A stretch of 64,000 bases of DNA from Anaerolineales bacterium (GCA_016934715.1 JAFGSI010000043.1:38227-102226); one strand, 5' to 3'; positions 45,493 to 54,004 are shown, counted from the stretch's first letter. Notes: a model not told the origin generated them from the letters alone. A program made the numbers and translations.

Positions 45493-46929
45493 ATGCCTGG
45501 AATGCCCCCTCGAGATTTCACGGCCGTTGATCGCAAAGTGCGCATGCAGATCGAGTCACGGGGTCTGCCTGTACGTCCCCCTGAAGAAAGGGTGCGCGAC
45601 TTTGACGAAGCCATCATCCGTCTTGATGAGGATTGGGCAGTTCACGAAGCATCCCGCTGCCTGCATTGCGCGGACCCGGCTCCCTGCCAGAAGGCCTGCC
45701 CGGCGGGAAATGACATCTCCTATGCGATGTGGTTAATTGAAAATGGGCAGTTCTTGGAAGCTGCCAGCCTCTACCGTCAGACCAGTTCGCTGCCGGAGGT
45801 CTGTGGCCGTATCTGCCCGCAGGAAAAGTTATGCGAAGGAGCCTGCGTACGTGGTCGTAAAAACAGCCCGCCCGTACCCACCGGTGCCCTGGAGGCCTTC
45901 TGCACACACTACGAACGCCGCCAGAAAGGAGTGCACATCCCGGTCGGCAAATTCACCGGCAAGAAGGTGGCCATCATCGGTGCAGGGCCGGCGGGGATTG
46001 CCTGTGCAGAACAATTGGTGCGCTCGGGTCACTGGGTGACGCTCTTTGATGCCCGTCCTGCACCCGGAGGTTTGCTCATCTACGGCATTCCGAACTTCAA
46101 GCTTCCCAAGAAAGTGGTCTTCGACATTTGGGATGACCTGCTGCGCGCCGGCGTGACCTTTGTGGGAAATACCTATATTGGGCCCAGGATCACGGTGGAC
46201 AAGCTTTTCGAAGGTGGTTACGATGCCGTCTTCCTCGGCCTGGGCACGACCCTTGACGCATCCCCAGACCTGCCCGGTGAGAATCTGCCTGGCGTCTACA
46301 AGGCCACCGATTTCCTGATCCGGGCCAATGTGGATATGGACCTGCTGCCTCATGAGATGCTTGCCAGGCTGGAGGTGCGAGAAAAAGTCGTCGTGATCGG
46401 AGGCGGCGACACCGCCTCGGATTGCCTGCGCACAGCCCTGCGCTTGAATGCCAGGGAGGTCACCTGTCTCTACCGACGCAGCGAAGCTGAAATGCCCGGC
46501 GGTTACAAGGATCGGAAGATGGCTGTTGAGGAAGGGGCACAGATCCATTTCCTGACCCAGCCGGTACGCTTCATCCCTGGAGCGGATGGGCGCCTGGCCC
46601 AGGTGGAGTGCGTGCGTACTGAATTGGGCGAGCCGGACGAGAACGGACGGCGTAATTTTTCGATTGTAGAGGGCTCAGACTTCATCATTGACGCAGATAC
46701 CGCCGTCCTGGCCATTGGTTACAAACCAGACCTGATCATCGGCACCACCACCCCGGGGATCGAGACACACGCAGACGGGCTGCTGAAGGCCGACCAGCAC
46801 ACTGGTGCCACCAAGCGCAAAGGCGTTTTCACCGGCGGGGACGTGGTTACGGGGCCGCACCTGGTGGTAACCGCCATGGTGGCTGGCCGGAAGGCAGCCA
46901 TGGCCATTGACCGTTATCTGGGCTGGTGA
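45493..46929 (+). CDS. GltD/NfnB-like NAD(P)-dependent iron-sulfur oxidoreductase
   Basis: This 478-residue flavoprotein begins with a two-cluster ferredoxin-like domain (CLHCADPAPCQKACPAG, then CGRICPQEKLCEGAC). An FAD-binding motif (VAIIGAGPAGIACAEQL) and an NAD(P)-binding motif (VVVIGGGDTASDCLRTALR) follow. The family includes the small subunit of NADPH-glutamate synthase, NfnB and sulfide dehydrogenase subunits. No GltB or NfnA partner lies next to it, so the acceptor is unknown. Its promoter carries a Rex-like site, consistent with redox control. No ribosome site better than GAGGAG at 45481 is seen, which is good. Confidence 0.9.
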   Translation: MPGMPPRDFTAVDRKVRMQIESRGLPVRPPEERVRDFDEAIIRLDEDWAVHEASRCLHCADPAPCQKACPAGNDISYAMWLIENGQFLEAASLYRQTSSLPEVCGRICPQEKLCEGACVRGRKNSPPVPTGALEAFCTHYERRQKGVHIPVGKFTGKKVAIIGAGPAGIACAEQLVRSGHWVTLFDARPAPGGLLIYGIPNFKLPKKVVFDIWDDLLRAGVTFVGNTYIGPRITVDKLFEGGYDAVFLGLGTTLDASPDLPGENLPGVYKATDFLIRANVDMDLLPHEMLARLEVREKVVVIGGGDTASDCLRTALRLNAREVTCLYRRSEAEMPGGYKDRKMAVEEGAQIHFLTQPVRFIPGADGRLAQVECVRTELGEPDENGRRNFSIVEGSDFIIDADTAVLAIGYKPDLIIGTTTPGIETHADGLLKADQHTGATKRKGVFTGGDVVTGPHLVVTAMVAGRKAAMAIDRYLGW

Positions 46930-47003
46930 CCACTCCCCGGGCCTGAAGGCCGGGACTTTAGCGCTGCCTTGAGAAAGAGATCTGCCCGGGCCCTACCCGG
47001 AAA

Positions 47004-47045
47004 TTGCGCCAGAGTTCAACTCTGGCGCAAAATTCTTCTGTCCTT
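47004..47045. repeat. 42-bp repeat with a 27-bp palindrome, copy 1
   Basis: A palindrome with 13-bp perfect arms around one C (47004-47030) is followed by AATTCTTCTGTCCTT. The whole 42 bp recurs at 47491-47532. It lies 70 bp after the oxidoreductase stop and could end its transcript, although the tail after the stem is not a clean T-run. Confidence 0.7.
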
Positions 47046-47138
47046 GAGAGCAGGCCGGCCTTCTCAGCAAGAATTAAGCCTGGCTTCATCAAAACTTTAC
47101 ATTTTTGTTGTATGCTGGTGCAGGAAAGGAGAATACCC

Positions 47139-47486
47139 ATGAAAAACACATGGAAGTGGATTATCGGTATCGTTGTAGGTCTGGTCGTTCTTGGGCTGCT
47201 CTTCGGCCTGCCGTTCCTGTACCGGACTGCCTACGGGTTCGAAAGCTATGCCAGGGATGCCTGGATGCCCATGCACAGCTACCCCATGCACGGCGGATTC
47301 ATGCCGGTCGGCGGGTTCTTCATGTGGCTCTTCCCACTCGGTTTGCTGGTGTTGACCGGGCTGGGGATCGCCTGGCTGATCCGGAGTCTGTCTGCCGGGC
47401 GGGTCCCGGCGCGGGTTTGCAGCCAGTGCGGCCGTGCGGCCCAGATTGACTGGAAGACCTGCCCGTACTGCAGCAAGGAGTTCTAA
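47139..47486 (+). CDS. Small zinc-ribbon membrane protein
   Basis: This 115-residue protein has two membrane helices (WIIGIVVGLVVLGLLFGLPF and a second at about residues 62-85), a Met/His/Tyr-rich loop between them (DAWMPMHSYPMHGGFMP), and a C-terminal zinc ribbon (CSQCGRAAQIDWKTCPYC). The Met/His loop could bind copper or another soft metal on the outside. That is speculative. AGGAAAGGAG lies upstream of the ATG. Both flanks carry the 42-bp repeat. Confidence 0.7.
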   Translation: MKNTWKWIIGIVVGLVVLGLLFGLPFLYRTAYGFESYARDAWMPMHSYPMHGGFMPVGGFFMWLFPLGLLVLTGLGIAWLIRSLSAGRVPARVCSQCGRAAQIDWKTCPYCSKEF

Positions 47487-47490
47487 CCCT

Positions 47491-47532
47491 TTGCGCCAGA
47501 GTTCAACTCTGGCGCAAAATTCTTCTGTCCTT
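47491..47532. repeat. 42-bp repeat with a 27-bp palindrome, copy 2
   Basis: This is an exact copy of 47004-47045, 487 bp away and in the same orientation. It overlaps the last codons and stop of the HAD gene on the minus strand. It begins 5 bp after the stop of the zinc-ribbon gene and could act as its terminator hairpin. Confidence 0.75.
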
Positions 47533-48138
47533 CAAATCGGCGATCAACTGGCCGGGGGATTGGAAGTGGATCGCCGCAAAGCCCATCTGGCTGGCTGCGG
47601 CGACGTTGGCCGGCGAATCGTCGATGAACAGGCAGGCCTGCGCCGGGCGTTCGCAGCGCTCCAGGAAGATGCGGAAGATGGCTTGCTCGGGCTTGACCAC
47701 GCCAACCTCCCCGGAGATGAGCACCATCTCAAAGAGATCGAAGAAATCGTATCTGCCTCGCACCTGGGGAAAGGTCTCGGCCGACCAGTTGCTCAGGGCG
47801 TAGAGCGCACGGCCAGTATCCTTCAACGGCTGGAGCAGGTCGACGACCGGCTGGATCGGGCCAGCGATGGTCTCCTGCCAGCGCGGCCCAAAGGAGCGGA
47901 TGAGATCGGCGTAATGGGGGAATTGTGCACTCAGGTCGGTGATGCCCTCGGCAAAGGGCCGTCCGCGGTCAAGTTCCAGATTCCAGGCCATGAAGCCGAC
48001 TTCGTCGAGAAAATCTTCCATGGCGGCCTCATTTCCGTCGAAGAACGTGCGATATAAATGGCGTGGATTCCAGTCCAGCAGGACGCCGCCGAGGTCGAAG
48101 ACGAGGGCAGGGGAGGCGCAGTCCATCCGTCCGGGCAT
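47503..48138 (-). CDS. HAD-superfamily hydrolase
   Basis: This 211-residue HAD-IA hydrolase has motif I, FDLGGVLLDWNP (two catalytic Asp sites represented by D and D of DxxxxxxxD-type variation), motif II (YALSNWS) and motif IV (CLFIDDSPANV). It likely removes phosphate from a small metabolite such as a phosphoglycolate-like compound. It starts directly after the VWA gene stop. Its last residues (RRILRQS) and stop lie within the second 42-bp repeat, so the natural end may have been replaced by the repeat. Confidence 0.88.
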   Translation of the reverse strand: MPGRMDCASPALVFDLGGVLLDWNPRHLYRTFFDGNEAAMEDFLDEVGFMAWNLELDRGRPFAEGITDLSAQFPHYADLIRSFGPRWQETIAGPIQPVVDLLQPLKDTGRALYALSNWSAETFPQVRGRYDFFDLFEMVLISGEVGVVKPEQAIFRIFLERCERPAQACLFIDDSPANVAAASQMGFAAIHFQSPGQLIADLKDRRILRQS

Positions 48139-49158
48139 CTATTTCTTCTGTTCGCTCATCTCCTGCCGAACGGTCATGAGCAGGCTTTCGGCTTTCAGCT
48201 CGGTCAGGGTGTAGCAAGGGGATTCGAGGTGGTCGGCCAGCGCCTGGGCCAGGCCCTGGTCGAAGGAAGCGTGTTCCATGTTGATCACCACCGAGCGGTA
48301 CTTTCGGGCGGCGATCTGCTCGGCGAACTGGTAGGCCTCTTCCTGGGGCGGCAGGACGCCCAGCGAGACGTTTCCGGCCCCATCGGTCAGGACGATCAGC
48401 ATCGGTTCGACGTCGGGGTGGATGATCTGTTCCTGGTTGAGGACCTCGTAGGCCATCAGCATGCCGGCCGAGAGCGGGGTTTTGCCTCCAACGGGAATGT
48501 CGGCCAGAGCTCGCTGGGCGAGCAGGACCGAGTTGGTCGGCTGCAGGATCAGGGTGGCGCGGTCTTTCTGGAAGACGATCAACCCGACCCGGTCGCGGCG
48601 CTGGTAGGCATCGGTCAGCAGGGACAGGATGGCGCCCTTGGTGGCGGCCATGCGTTCGGCCACAGCCATCGACCAGGAGGCGTCGACCACGAACAGGATC
48701 AGGTTGGCCGCCTTCTTGACCCGCACCTTGCGCTGCAGGTCGCTTTTCTGGATCGCAAAGGCGACTTTCTTGCGCTGTTCTGTCCTGCGTTTCTGGAAGG
48801 GGGCTGCGGCGCGCAGGGTGGCGTCGAAGGCCACGTCGTCGGTCCGGCCGTTGGCGGGACGCGCCTGGATGTAGCGCCCACGCTTGCGTTTGGTGTGGGT
48901 GCGCGAACGCCGACCGGAATGGCGGCGGGTCAACTTGTCGAGGGGGGTGTCAAGCCGGCGCGGCTCGAAGGTTTCACCAACCTTCACTTTCTTGCCACCG
49001 TCCCACCAGTGGGCATCCTGGTTGTCGAAGACGGTCTGCTGAGGGGCGGGCTCGGAGGACGGCGGCTCGTCGGAGGAATCCTGTTCGGCCGTATCAGTTA
49101 TGATTTTTTTTTTGCGCCTCGGCCTCGGGTTGTTTCTCGGCGGGTTCGGAAGGCTCAC
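48139..49158 (-). CDS. VWA domain half of a BchD/ChlD-type chelatase subunit
   Basis: This 339-residue frame has an acidic Pro-rich linker, a basic region, and a von Willebrand A domain with the MIDAS motif DASWSM and DGAGN. It matches the C-terminal half of magnesium/cobalt chelatase D subunits. Its only start is a GTG at 49158 inside the ATPase gene, with no ribosome site. The overlap holds ten A residues (minus strand, 49113-49104). Losing one A in the message joins the ATPase to this domain as one 685-residue protein, the normal size of ChlD/BchD. It is probably made that way. Confidence 0.85.
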   Translation of the reverse strand: MSLPNPPRNNPRPRRKKKIITDTAEQDSSDEPPSSEPAPQQTVFDNQDAHWWDGGKKVKVGETFEPRRLDTPLDKLTRRHSGRRSRTHTKRKRGRYIQARPANGRTDDVAFDATLRAAAPFQKRRTEQRKKVAFAIQKSDLQRKVRVKKAANLILFVVDASWSMAVAERMAATKGAILSLLTDAYQRRDRVGLIVFQKDRATLILQPTNSVLLAQRALADIPVGGKTPLSAGMLMAYEVLNQEQIIHPDVEPMLIVLTDGAGNVSLGVLPPQEEAYQFAEQIAARKYRSVVINMEHASFDQGLAQALADHLESPCYTLTELKAESLLMTVRQEMSEQKK

Positions 49159-50197
49159 CGTCTGGCGAGGAGCCCTGCAGCTGCTCGATGCGTTCTTGCA
49201 GTTGCTCGGGAGTGATCTCGGCCTGGTGGAAGGGGCCGTGCTTGACGCGATGCGGCAGGGCCAATTCGGCGGCCAGGGCGATGTCTCGGTCGCTGATGGC
49301 GCTGCGCCCTTCGTAAGCGGCGTGGGCCCGGGCGGCCTTGAGGATCACCAGGTCGGCGCGGTGGCCATCCACGTTCAAGGAGGCGGTCAGGGCGGCGATC
49401 GAGAGCAGGTCGCGCCGGGTATAGGTAATCTTGTCTACCAGCGTACGAGCGTTCTCGATAATGCGTGAGAGCTTCTGTTCGTGCGGCTGCCAGGTCTTGC
49501 GGAAGCTCTCGGCGTCGGATTCGAAGGCCAGGTTGTGTTCGATGATCGTCACCCGGTCACGGGCGTCGCGGATGCCGGTGATATCGACCGACAGGGCGAA
49601 GCGGTCAAGCAGCTGCGGGCGCAGGTCGCCTTCCTCCGGATTCATCGTCCCGACCAGGATGAAGCGGGCCGGGTGGGAGAAGGAGATCCCCTCGCGTTCG
49701 ACAATATTCATGCCCATGGCGGCCGAGTCGAGCAGCACGTCGACCACGTGGTCGTCGAGCAGGTTTACCTCGTCAATGTAGAGCAGGCCGCGGTTGGCCG
49801 CCGCCAGGACGCCAGGCTCGAAATGGCGTTCCCCCTTCTGGATGGCCTGCTCGATGTCGAGCGTGCCGACCACCCGGTCCTCGGTGGCCGAAACGGGCAG
49901 ATTGACGAAGGGGATCGGTTTTTGGTCAACCGGCAGGGGGTGGCCGCTGGCGGCCCTCTCGCGGCACTCGGTGCACAGCGAGGTTGGCAGGTCAGGATCG
50001 CAGCCGAAGCGGCAGTTCTTGACGACCCGCACCATGGGCAGCAGGGCCGCCAGGGCGCGCGCCGCGGTTGACTTGGCCGTGCCGCGTTCGCCGCGGATCA
50101 GGACCCCGCCGATGCGCGGGTCGACAGCGTTGAGGATCAGGGCCCGGCGCATGCGCTCCTGACCGACGATGGCAGTAAAAGGATAGATGGTAGGCAT
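49094..50197 (-). CDS. AAA+ ATPase of a magnesium/cobalt chelatase (BchI/ChlI-like)
   Basis: This 367-residue AAA+ ATPase has Walker A GERGTAKS, Walker B LLYIDEVNLL and sensor segments such as GTMNPEEGDLRPQLLDRFA, typical of ChlI/BchI and the N-terminal domain of ChlD. It ends with an acidic tail after CAA in an A10 run. The short product could act as the I subunit and the slipped long product as the D subunit. No large catalytic subunit (ChlH/CobN) lies in the window. A TATAAT box is at 50220-50215, 17 nt before the ATG, and GGAG precedes the start. Confidence 0.92.
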   Translation of the reverse strand: MPTIYPFTAIVGQERMRRALILNAVDPRIGGVLIRGERGTAKSTAARALAALLPMVRVVKNCRFGCDPDLPTSLCTECRERAASGHPLPVDQKPIPFVNLPVSATEDRVVGTLDIEQAIQKGERHFEPGVLAAANRGLLYIDEVNLLDDHVVDVLLDSAAMGMNIVEREGISFSHPARFILVGTMNPEEGDLRPQLLDRFALSVDITGIRDARDRVTIIEHNLAFESDAESFRKTWQPHEQKLSRIIENARTLVDKITYTRRDLLSIAALTASLNVDGHRADLVILKAARAHAAYEGRSAISDRDIALAAELALPHRVKHGPFHQAEITPEQLQERIEQLQGSSPDGEPSEPAEKQPEAEAQKKNHN

Positions 50198-50214
50198 GCT
50201 AACTCCGCAGCGGC

Positions 50215-50220
50215 ATTATA
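50215..50220 (-). promoter_or_regulatory. -10 box of the chelatase ATPase gene
   Basis: TATAAT on the minus strand, 17 nt upstream of the ATG at 50197, leaving room for a short leader with GGAG. A -35 is not clear. Confidence 0.5.
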
Positions 50221-50451
50221 CTGCACTTTTCCGGAACCTGGCTGCCGAACAGATTTTGGGGAGCGGCCAAGACCATGGTTGATCTTCATTACTGTGTGCC
50301 GGAAAGTTGCTGAGCGCTCAGGGGCGAAACGCTGAATCCAAATCCATGTTTGTTCCCTGCAGGCGGCTGCTTCCTTTCGGTATTTTTGGCATGCGGCAGG
50401 AGAAAACGCTGACCGTGCAGGGTCTGCGGGGCGATCAGAAAAATACAAGGG

Positions 50452-50480
50452 TTGTCAACAATTCCATTCGCCTGTATAAT
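50452..50480 (+). promoter_or_regulatory. Consensus sigma-70 promoter of the S1 gene
   Basis: TTGTCA (50452-50457), a 17-bp spacer and TATAAT (50475-50480). This is the strongest promoter match in the window and fits a highly expressed ribosomal gene. The leader would be about 28 nt and contains GGAG at 50501-50504. Confidence 0.8.
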
Positions 50481-50514
50481 CATCCAATATCATATCCTCC
50501 GGAGTTCAATTTTC

Positions 50515-52014
50515 ATGATGGAACAAGACAATACCATTCTCGAGCAGGGGGGCACGCCTGAGAATACCACGCCACAAGAAGGCACAAGCGCGCATACGAA
50601 CATGGAAGCCCTGCTTGAACAGGAAGGGCTGGCCTTGGATTTTCCCCAGCAAGGCGAGATCCGTTCCGGCACAATCGCCAGCATCAGCGCAACCCAAATC
50701 CTGGTCAGCGTTGGGGCGAAGTCGGAAGGCGTGATCACTGGCCGGGAACTGGAACAGATTCCCGAAGAAGAGCGTGAAGCCCTGCAGGTTGGCCAGGAGG
50801 TCTCGGTCTACGTCCTGGCAGCCGAAGACGCCAATGGGACCATTGTGCTGTCGTATACCCGGGCTCTTGAACAGCAGAGCTGGGAAATTGTCGAACAGAT
50901 GATGGAAGACAGCGAACCCTTCGATGGGAAGGTGGACGGCTACAATAAGGGCGGCCTGATCGTCCCGGTTCGCGGTCTGCGCGGTTTCGTTCCGGCTTCT
51001 CAGATCAGCATCGCCCGCCGGATGCAGATCAGTGGGGATACCCCTGATCAACGCTGGGGCAAGATGATCGGCGAGCCGATCACGGTGCGAGTCATCGAGG
51101 TCGACCGCAACCGCCGCCGCCTGATCCTTTCGGAACGCGCCGCCTCGAACGAGACCCGCCAGTCGATCAAGGAACGGGTTATCGAGGAACTCCAGGAAGG
51201 CGCGATCTGCGAAGGGCGCGTCACCAGCCTGGCTGACTTCGGTGCCTTCGTCAATGTCAATGGCGCCGATGGCCTGGTACACCTGTCCGAAATCTCCTGG
51301 GACCGCGTCCAGCATCCGTCTGAGGTGTTGGAGGTGGGACAGGACGTTCAGGTCAAGGTGATCAACATCGACCGGGAGCGCAAGCGCATCGGTCTTTCCA
51401 TCCGGGCCCTGCAGGATGATCCCTGGCGCCAGAAGGTCGATAAATACAAGGTTGGCCAGCTGGTCGAAGGTGTCATCACCCGTCTGACCAAGTTCGGTGC
51501 CTTTGCCCGTATCGAGGGCGATCTGGAAGGCCTGATCCATATCTCCGAGATCAGTGAACGGCGCATCGAGCACCCCAAGGAAGTCATCAAGGATGGCGAT
51601 GTGGTTGCCCTGCGCATCATCCGGGTTGACCCCGATCAGCGCCGCATCGGTTTGAGCATGCGCAAGGTCGATTCGGGCGCCTACAAGGATCTCGACCTGA
51701 AGCAGATCGACCTGGAAGACGTCGGCCCGGAACTGGTTGAGGCGGAAGTTGAACTGGAAGTGCAGCCTCAAGCGGCGATCGAACCGGAAGCTGAACTGGA
51801 AGTGCAGCCTGAAGCGGCGATCGAACCGGAAGCTGAACTGGAAGTGCAGCCTCAAGCGGCGATCGAACCGGAAGTCGAACTGGAGCAACCTTCCGAGGCA
51901 ACCCCTGAACCTGAATCGGCCCCTGAACCCGAACGGGTGGCGGAGGAGACAGAGGAACCGGGCGAGCCCTCCCCTGAAAGCGGGGAGCCCTCTGAGGAGA
52001 CGACCGAAGACTGA
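50515..52014 (+). CDS. rpsA: S1-domain ribosomal protein
   Basis: This 499-residue protein has four S1/OB-fold RNA-binding domains. The clearest are at about residues 225-300 (GAICEGRVTSLADFGAFVNV) and 315-385 (GQLVEGVITRLTKFGAFARI). The N-terminal domains are more divergent. It helps the 30S subunit bind mRNA. The acidic tail contains three 14-residue repeats (ELEVQPQAAIEPEA). The ATG at 50515 is used (50518 also possible). A consensus promoter precedes it and a terminator follows. Confidence 0.92.
   Translation: MMEQDNTILEQGGTPENTTPQEGTSAHTNMEALLEQEGLALDFPQQGEIRSGTIASISATQILVSVGAKSEGVITGRELEQIPEEEREALQVGQEVSVYVLAAEDANGTIVLSYTRALEQQSWEIVEQMMEDSEPFDGKVDGYNKGGLIVPVRGLRGFVPASQISIARRMQISGDTPDQRWGKMIGEPITVRVIEVDRNRRRLILSERAASNETRQSIKERVIEELQEGAICEGRVTSLADFGAFVNVNGADGLVHLSEISWDRVQHPSEVLEVGQDVQVKVINIDRERKRIGLSIRALQDDPWRQKVDKYKVGQLVEGVITRLTKFGAFARIEGDLEGLIHISEISERRIEHPKEVIKDGDVVALRIIRVDPDQRRIGLSMRKVDSGAYKDLDLKQIDLEDVGPELVEAEVELEVQPQAAIEPEAELEVQPEAAIEPEAELEVQPQAAIEPEVELEQPSEATPEPESAPEPERVAEETEEPGEPSPESGEPSEETTED
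51751..51876 (+). repeat. Three 42-bp tandem repeats inside the S1 gene
   Basis: Three back-to-back units start at 51751, 51793 and 51835. Each encodes ELEVQP(Q/E)AAIEPE(A/V). They differ at very few bases, so the expansion is recent and in frame. Copy number probably varies between strains. Confidence 0.85.
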
Positions 52015-52020
52015 CCCGAC

Positions 52021-52050
52021 AGAGCGCACCCGTAGGTGCGCTCTTCTTGG
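52021..52050 (+). terminator. Intrinsic terminator after the S1 gene
   Basis: Perfect 9-bp arms AGAGCGCAC (52021-52029) and GTGCGCTCT (52036-52044) with a 6-nt loop, followed by a short T-rich stretch. It lies 7 bp past the S1 stop and just before the dipeptidase start. Confidence 0.7.
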
Positions 52051-52060
52051 CTGACAGGAT

Positions 52061-53152
52061 ATGCCGATGCCTCTCCCGTTGATCGTCGATGCCCACGAAG
52101 ACCTGGCCTGGAACATCCTGGTTCTGGGTCGTGATTATACGCGTTCGGTGGCTGAGACGCGCCGCCTCGAAGCGGGTACGCCCAACGTTGCTCACAACGG
52201 GGAGACGCTGCTGGGCTGGCAGGAATACCAGCAGGGGCGGGTGGCGATTGTCTTTGGGACCTTGTTCGCAGCTCCCCGGCGCTGCAGCATCGGAGACTGG
52301 GACACGCAGTCCTACGAGGATTGCGAGCAGGCCCATCGCATCTACCGCGCTCAATTGGATGCCTACCATGCCCTGGCCGGGAATCATCCTGACCACTTCC
52401 GTCTGCTGCAGACCCGGGCAGAGCTCGAGTCTCTGCTCAAGCAGTGGGAGGGGGAAGAAGGCGAGCATCCGGTCGGCCTGGTTGCGTTGATGGAAGGCGC
52501 CGATGGCGTGCGGCGGCCAGCGGAATTGGAAGAATGGTGGGAGCTGGGCCTGCGCATTATCGGCCTGGCCTGGGCGGGGACCCGCTACAGCGGAGGGACC
52601 CGGGAACCGGGCCCGTTAACCGCGGACGGCCACCTCCTTTTGAAAGCCATGGCCGAGATCGGTTTCACCCTCGACCTCAGCCACATGGATGAAGAAGCCA
52701 GCCTGCAGGCTCTGGATACCTACCCTGGGGCGATCATCGCCAGCCACGCCAACGCGGTCGCCCTGCTGCCCGGTTTCCAGGGCAACCGCCTCCTGACCGA
52801 TGCGGTCATCAAGCGGCTGCTTGAGCGGGACGGGATCATCGGCGTCGTACCCTACTGCCGTTTTCTGCGGGCCGGCTGGACCGAGGCCGAGGGCCGGGAG
52901 GGCATTCCCCTTGCGAGCGTCGCTGACCATGTGGACCACATTTGCCAGATGGCAGGCGATGCCCGGCACGTTGGCCTGGGCAGTGATTTCGACGGTGGCT
53001 TTGGCCTGACGGCTGCCCCTGCTGGTGTGGATACGATTGCCGACCTGCAAAAACTGGTCCCGATCCTGGCGGCTCGAGGGTATCGAGACGAAGACGTGGC
53101 TGCCATTCTGGGGGGGAACTGGCTGCGCCATCTGAAGAGCTGTCTACCGTGA
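52061..53152 (+). CDS. Membrane dipeptidase family protein (peptidase M19)
   Basis: This 363-residue M19 zinc dipeptidase lacks a signal peptide, so it is likely cytoplasmic. Metal-ligand motifs are seen in DAHEDLAWN near the start, LMEGADGVRR, DLSHMDEEA, ASHANAVAL and GLGSDFDGGFG. It would hydrolyse dipeptides, possibly including D-amino acids. The next gene overlaps its stop (GTGA), so the two unknown membrane genes downstream are co-transcribed. Confidence 0.92.
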   Translation: MPMPLPLIVDAHEDLAWNILVLGRDYTRSVAETRRLEAGTPNVAHNGETLLGWQEYQQGRVAIVFGTLFAAPRRCSIGDWDTQSYEDCEQAHRIYRAQLDAYHALAGNHPDHFRLLQTRAELESLLKQWEGEEGEHPVGLVALMEGADGVRRPAELEEWWELGLRIIGLAWAGTRYSGGTREPGPLTADGHLLLKAMAEIGFTLDLSHMDEEASLQALDTYPGAIIASHANAVALLPGFQGNRLLTDAVIKRLLERDGIIGVVPYCRFLRAGWTEAEGREGIPLASVADHVDHICQMAGDARHVGLGSDFDGGFGLTAAPAGVDTIADLQKLVPILAARGYRDEDVAAILGGNWLRHLKSCLP

Positions 53153-53652
53153 CGGGCGATCCCAATCCTATCCCCGCAGCGCCGCGATCGGCCACGGACA
53201 GCGTCGTGCCGCGTAAATTCAGGATCCGTTTTGGGCTGGGCCTGACCCTGGCCGGCCTGGTCATCTTCCTGGTCGGGGCGCGCCCGGAGTTGCTTAACCT
53301 GGATCGCAGCCCGGTGGTTGGGTTCGTGCAGATCACAGTCTTCCTGGTCGGGCTGGCGGTCATCTGCGTGGGGGGCTACATCAGCCTGATGGTTTTCTGG
53401 CAATACGGGGAAAGGACCATTGCTGCTGATATCGGTACGCGCCTGGTGGCAACCGGATTCGTGATCTCCGTCTTCGCGGGCATGGCAGATGTCTTCGGGA
53501 TGGGGACTCAGCCTCTTCCGATCACTCCTTACTTCGGTCCCTGGCAGTCGACCGGGGTGCAGGTCGGGCAGGCGGTGATCGCCGTCGGCTTCCTGTTGCT
53601 GATCCCCTTCCGCCGCAAACCTGTCCCTGGGCAGGAAGGTGGCAATGGGTGA
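53149..53652 (+). CDS. Unknown membrane protein
   Basis: This 167-residue protein has four predicted membrane helices (for example LGLTLAGLVIFLVGARPELL and FLVGLAVICVGGYISLMVFW). I do not recognise a family. The GTG at 53149 overlaps the dipeptidase stop by 4 nt, a strong sign of coupling. Its stop overlaps the start of the next gene. Homologues with this layout are common in Anaerolineae as uncharacterised proteins, by impression only. Confidence 0.7.
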   Translation: MTGDPNPIPAAPRSATDSVVPRKFRIRFGLGLTLAGLVIFLVGARPELLNLDRSPVVGFVQITVFLVGLAVICVGGYISLMVFWQYGERTIAADIGTRLVATGFVISVFAGMADVFGMGTQPLPITPYFGPWQSTGVQVGQAVIAVGFLLLIPFRRKPVPGQEGGNG

Positions 53653-54004
53653 GTTCTTGAAGCGGCGCTGGGCCTGGATCTTGGCGGGTTTGCTCCTGCT
53701 GGTTCTGGTGATTCAGTTCGGGGGGGTCACGATCGTGGTTATCAATCAATCCTCGGAAACCATCTGTGCGGTCCACGTGAACACCTCGGGCAGTGAATTC
53801 GACCGGAGTCCGAACCGGCTGCTGAGCCGCTTGCCACGCCCGCAGTCGCGCGACATCCGCCTGCCGCTTTTTTTGACACTGTTCATCCCGGCAGACGAGA
53901 GAATCTTGTATACCTGGGCATTCGACTGCGAGGGTACCCTGCTGGCGGAAAACCAATTCCGCGGGGGTGATAATCTCTTCCTCTGGGAAGTCAATACCCC
54001 CTGA
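53645..54004 (+). CDS. Unknown single-helix membrane protein
   Basis: This 119-residue protein has one N-terminal helix (WAWILAGLLLLVLVIQFGG) and a small extracytoplasmic beta-rich domain with a Cys pair (SETICAVHVN and WAFDCEGTLLAENQF). The pattern 'NQSSETICAVHVN...FDCEG' resembles small secreted domains that give a cystine-bridged sandwich. The ATG at 53645 follows GGAAGG, inside the end of the previous gene. A terminator at 54026 follows. Function unknown. Confidence 0.65.
   Translation: MGEFLKRRWAWILAGLLLLVLVIQFGGVTIVVINQSSETICAVHVNTSGSEFDRSPNRLLSRLPRPQSRDIRLPLFLTLFIPADERILYTWAFDCEGTLLAENQFRGGDNLFLWEVNTP

Noticed and set aside
47096..47116. TTTACA and TATGCT as a promoter for the zinc-ribbon gene
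   Set aside because: The hexamers are only 9 bp apart, far too close for a sigma-70 promoter.
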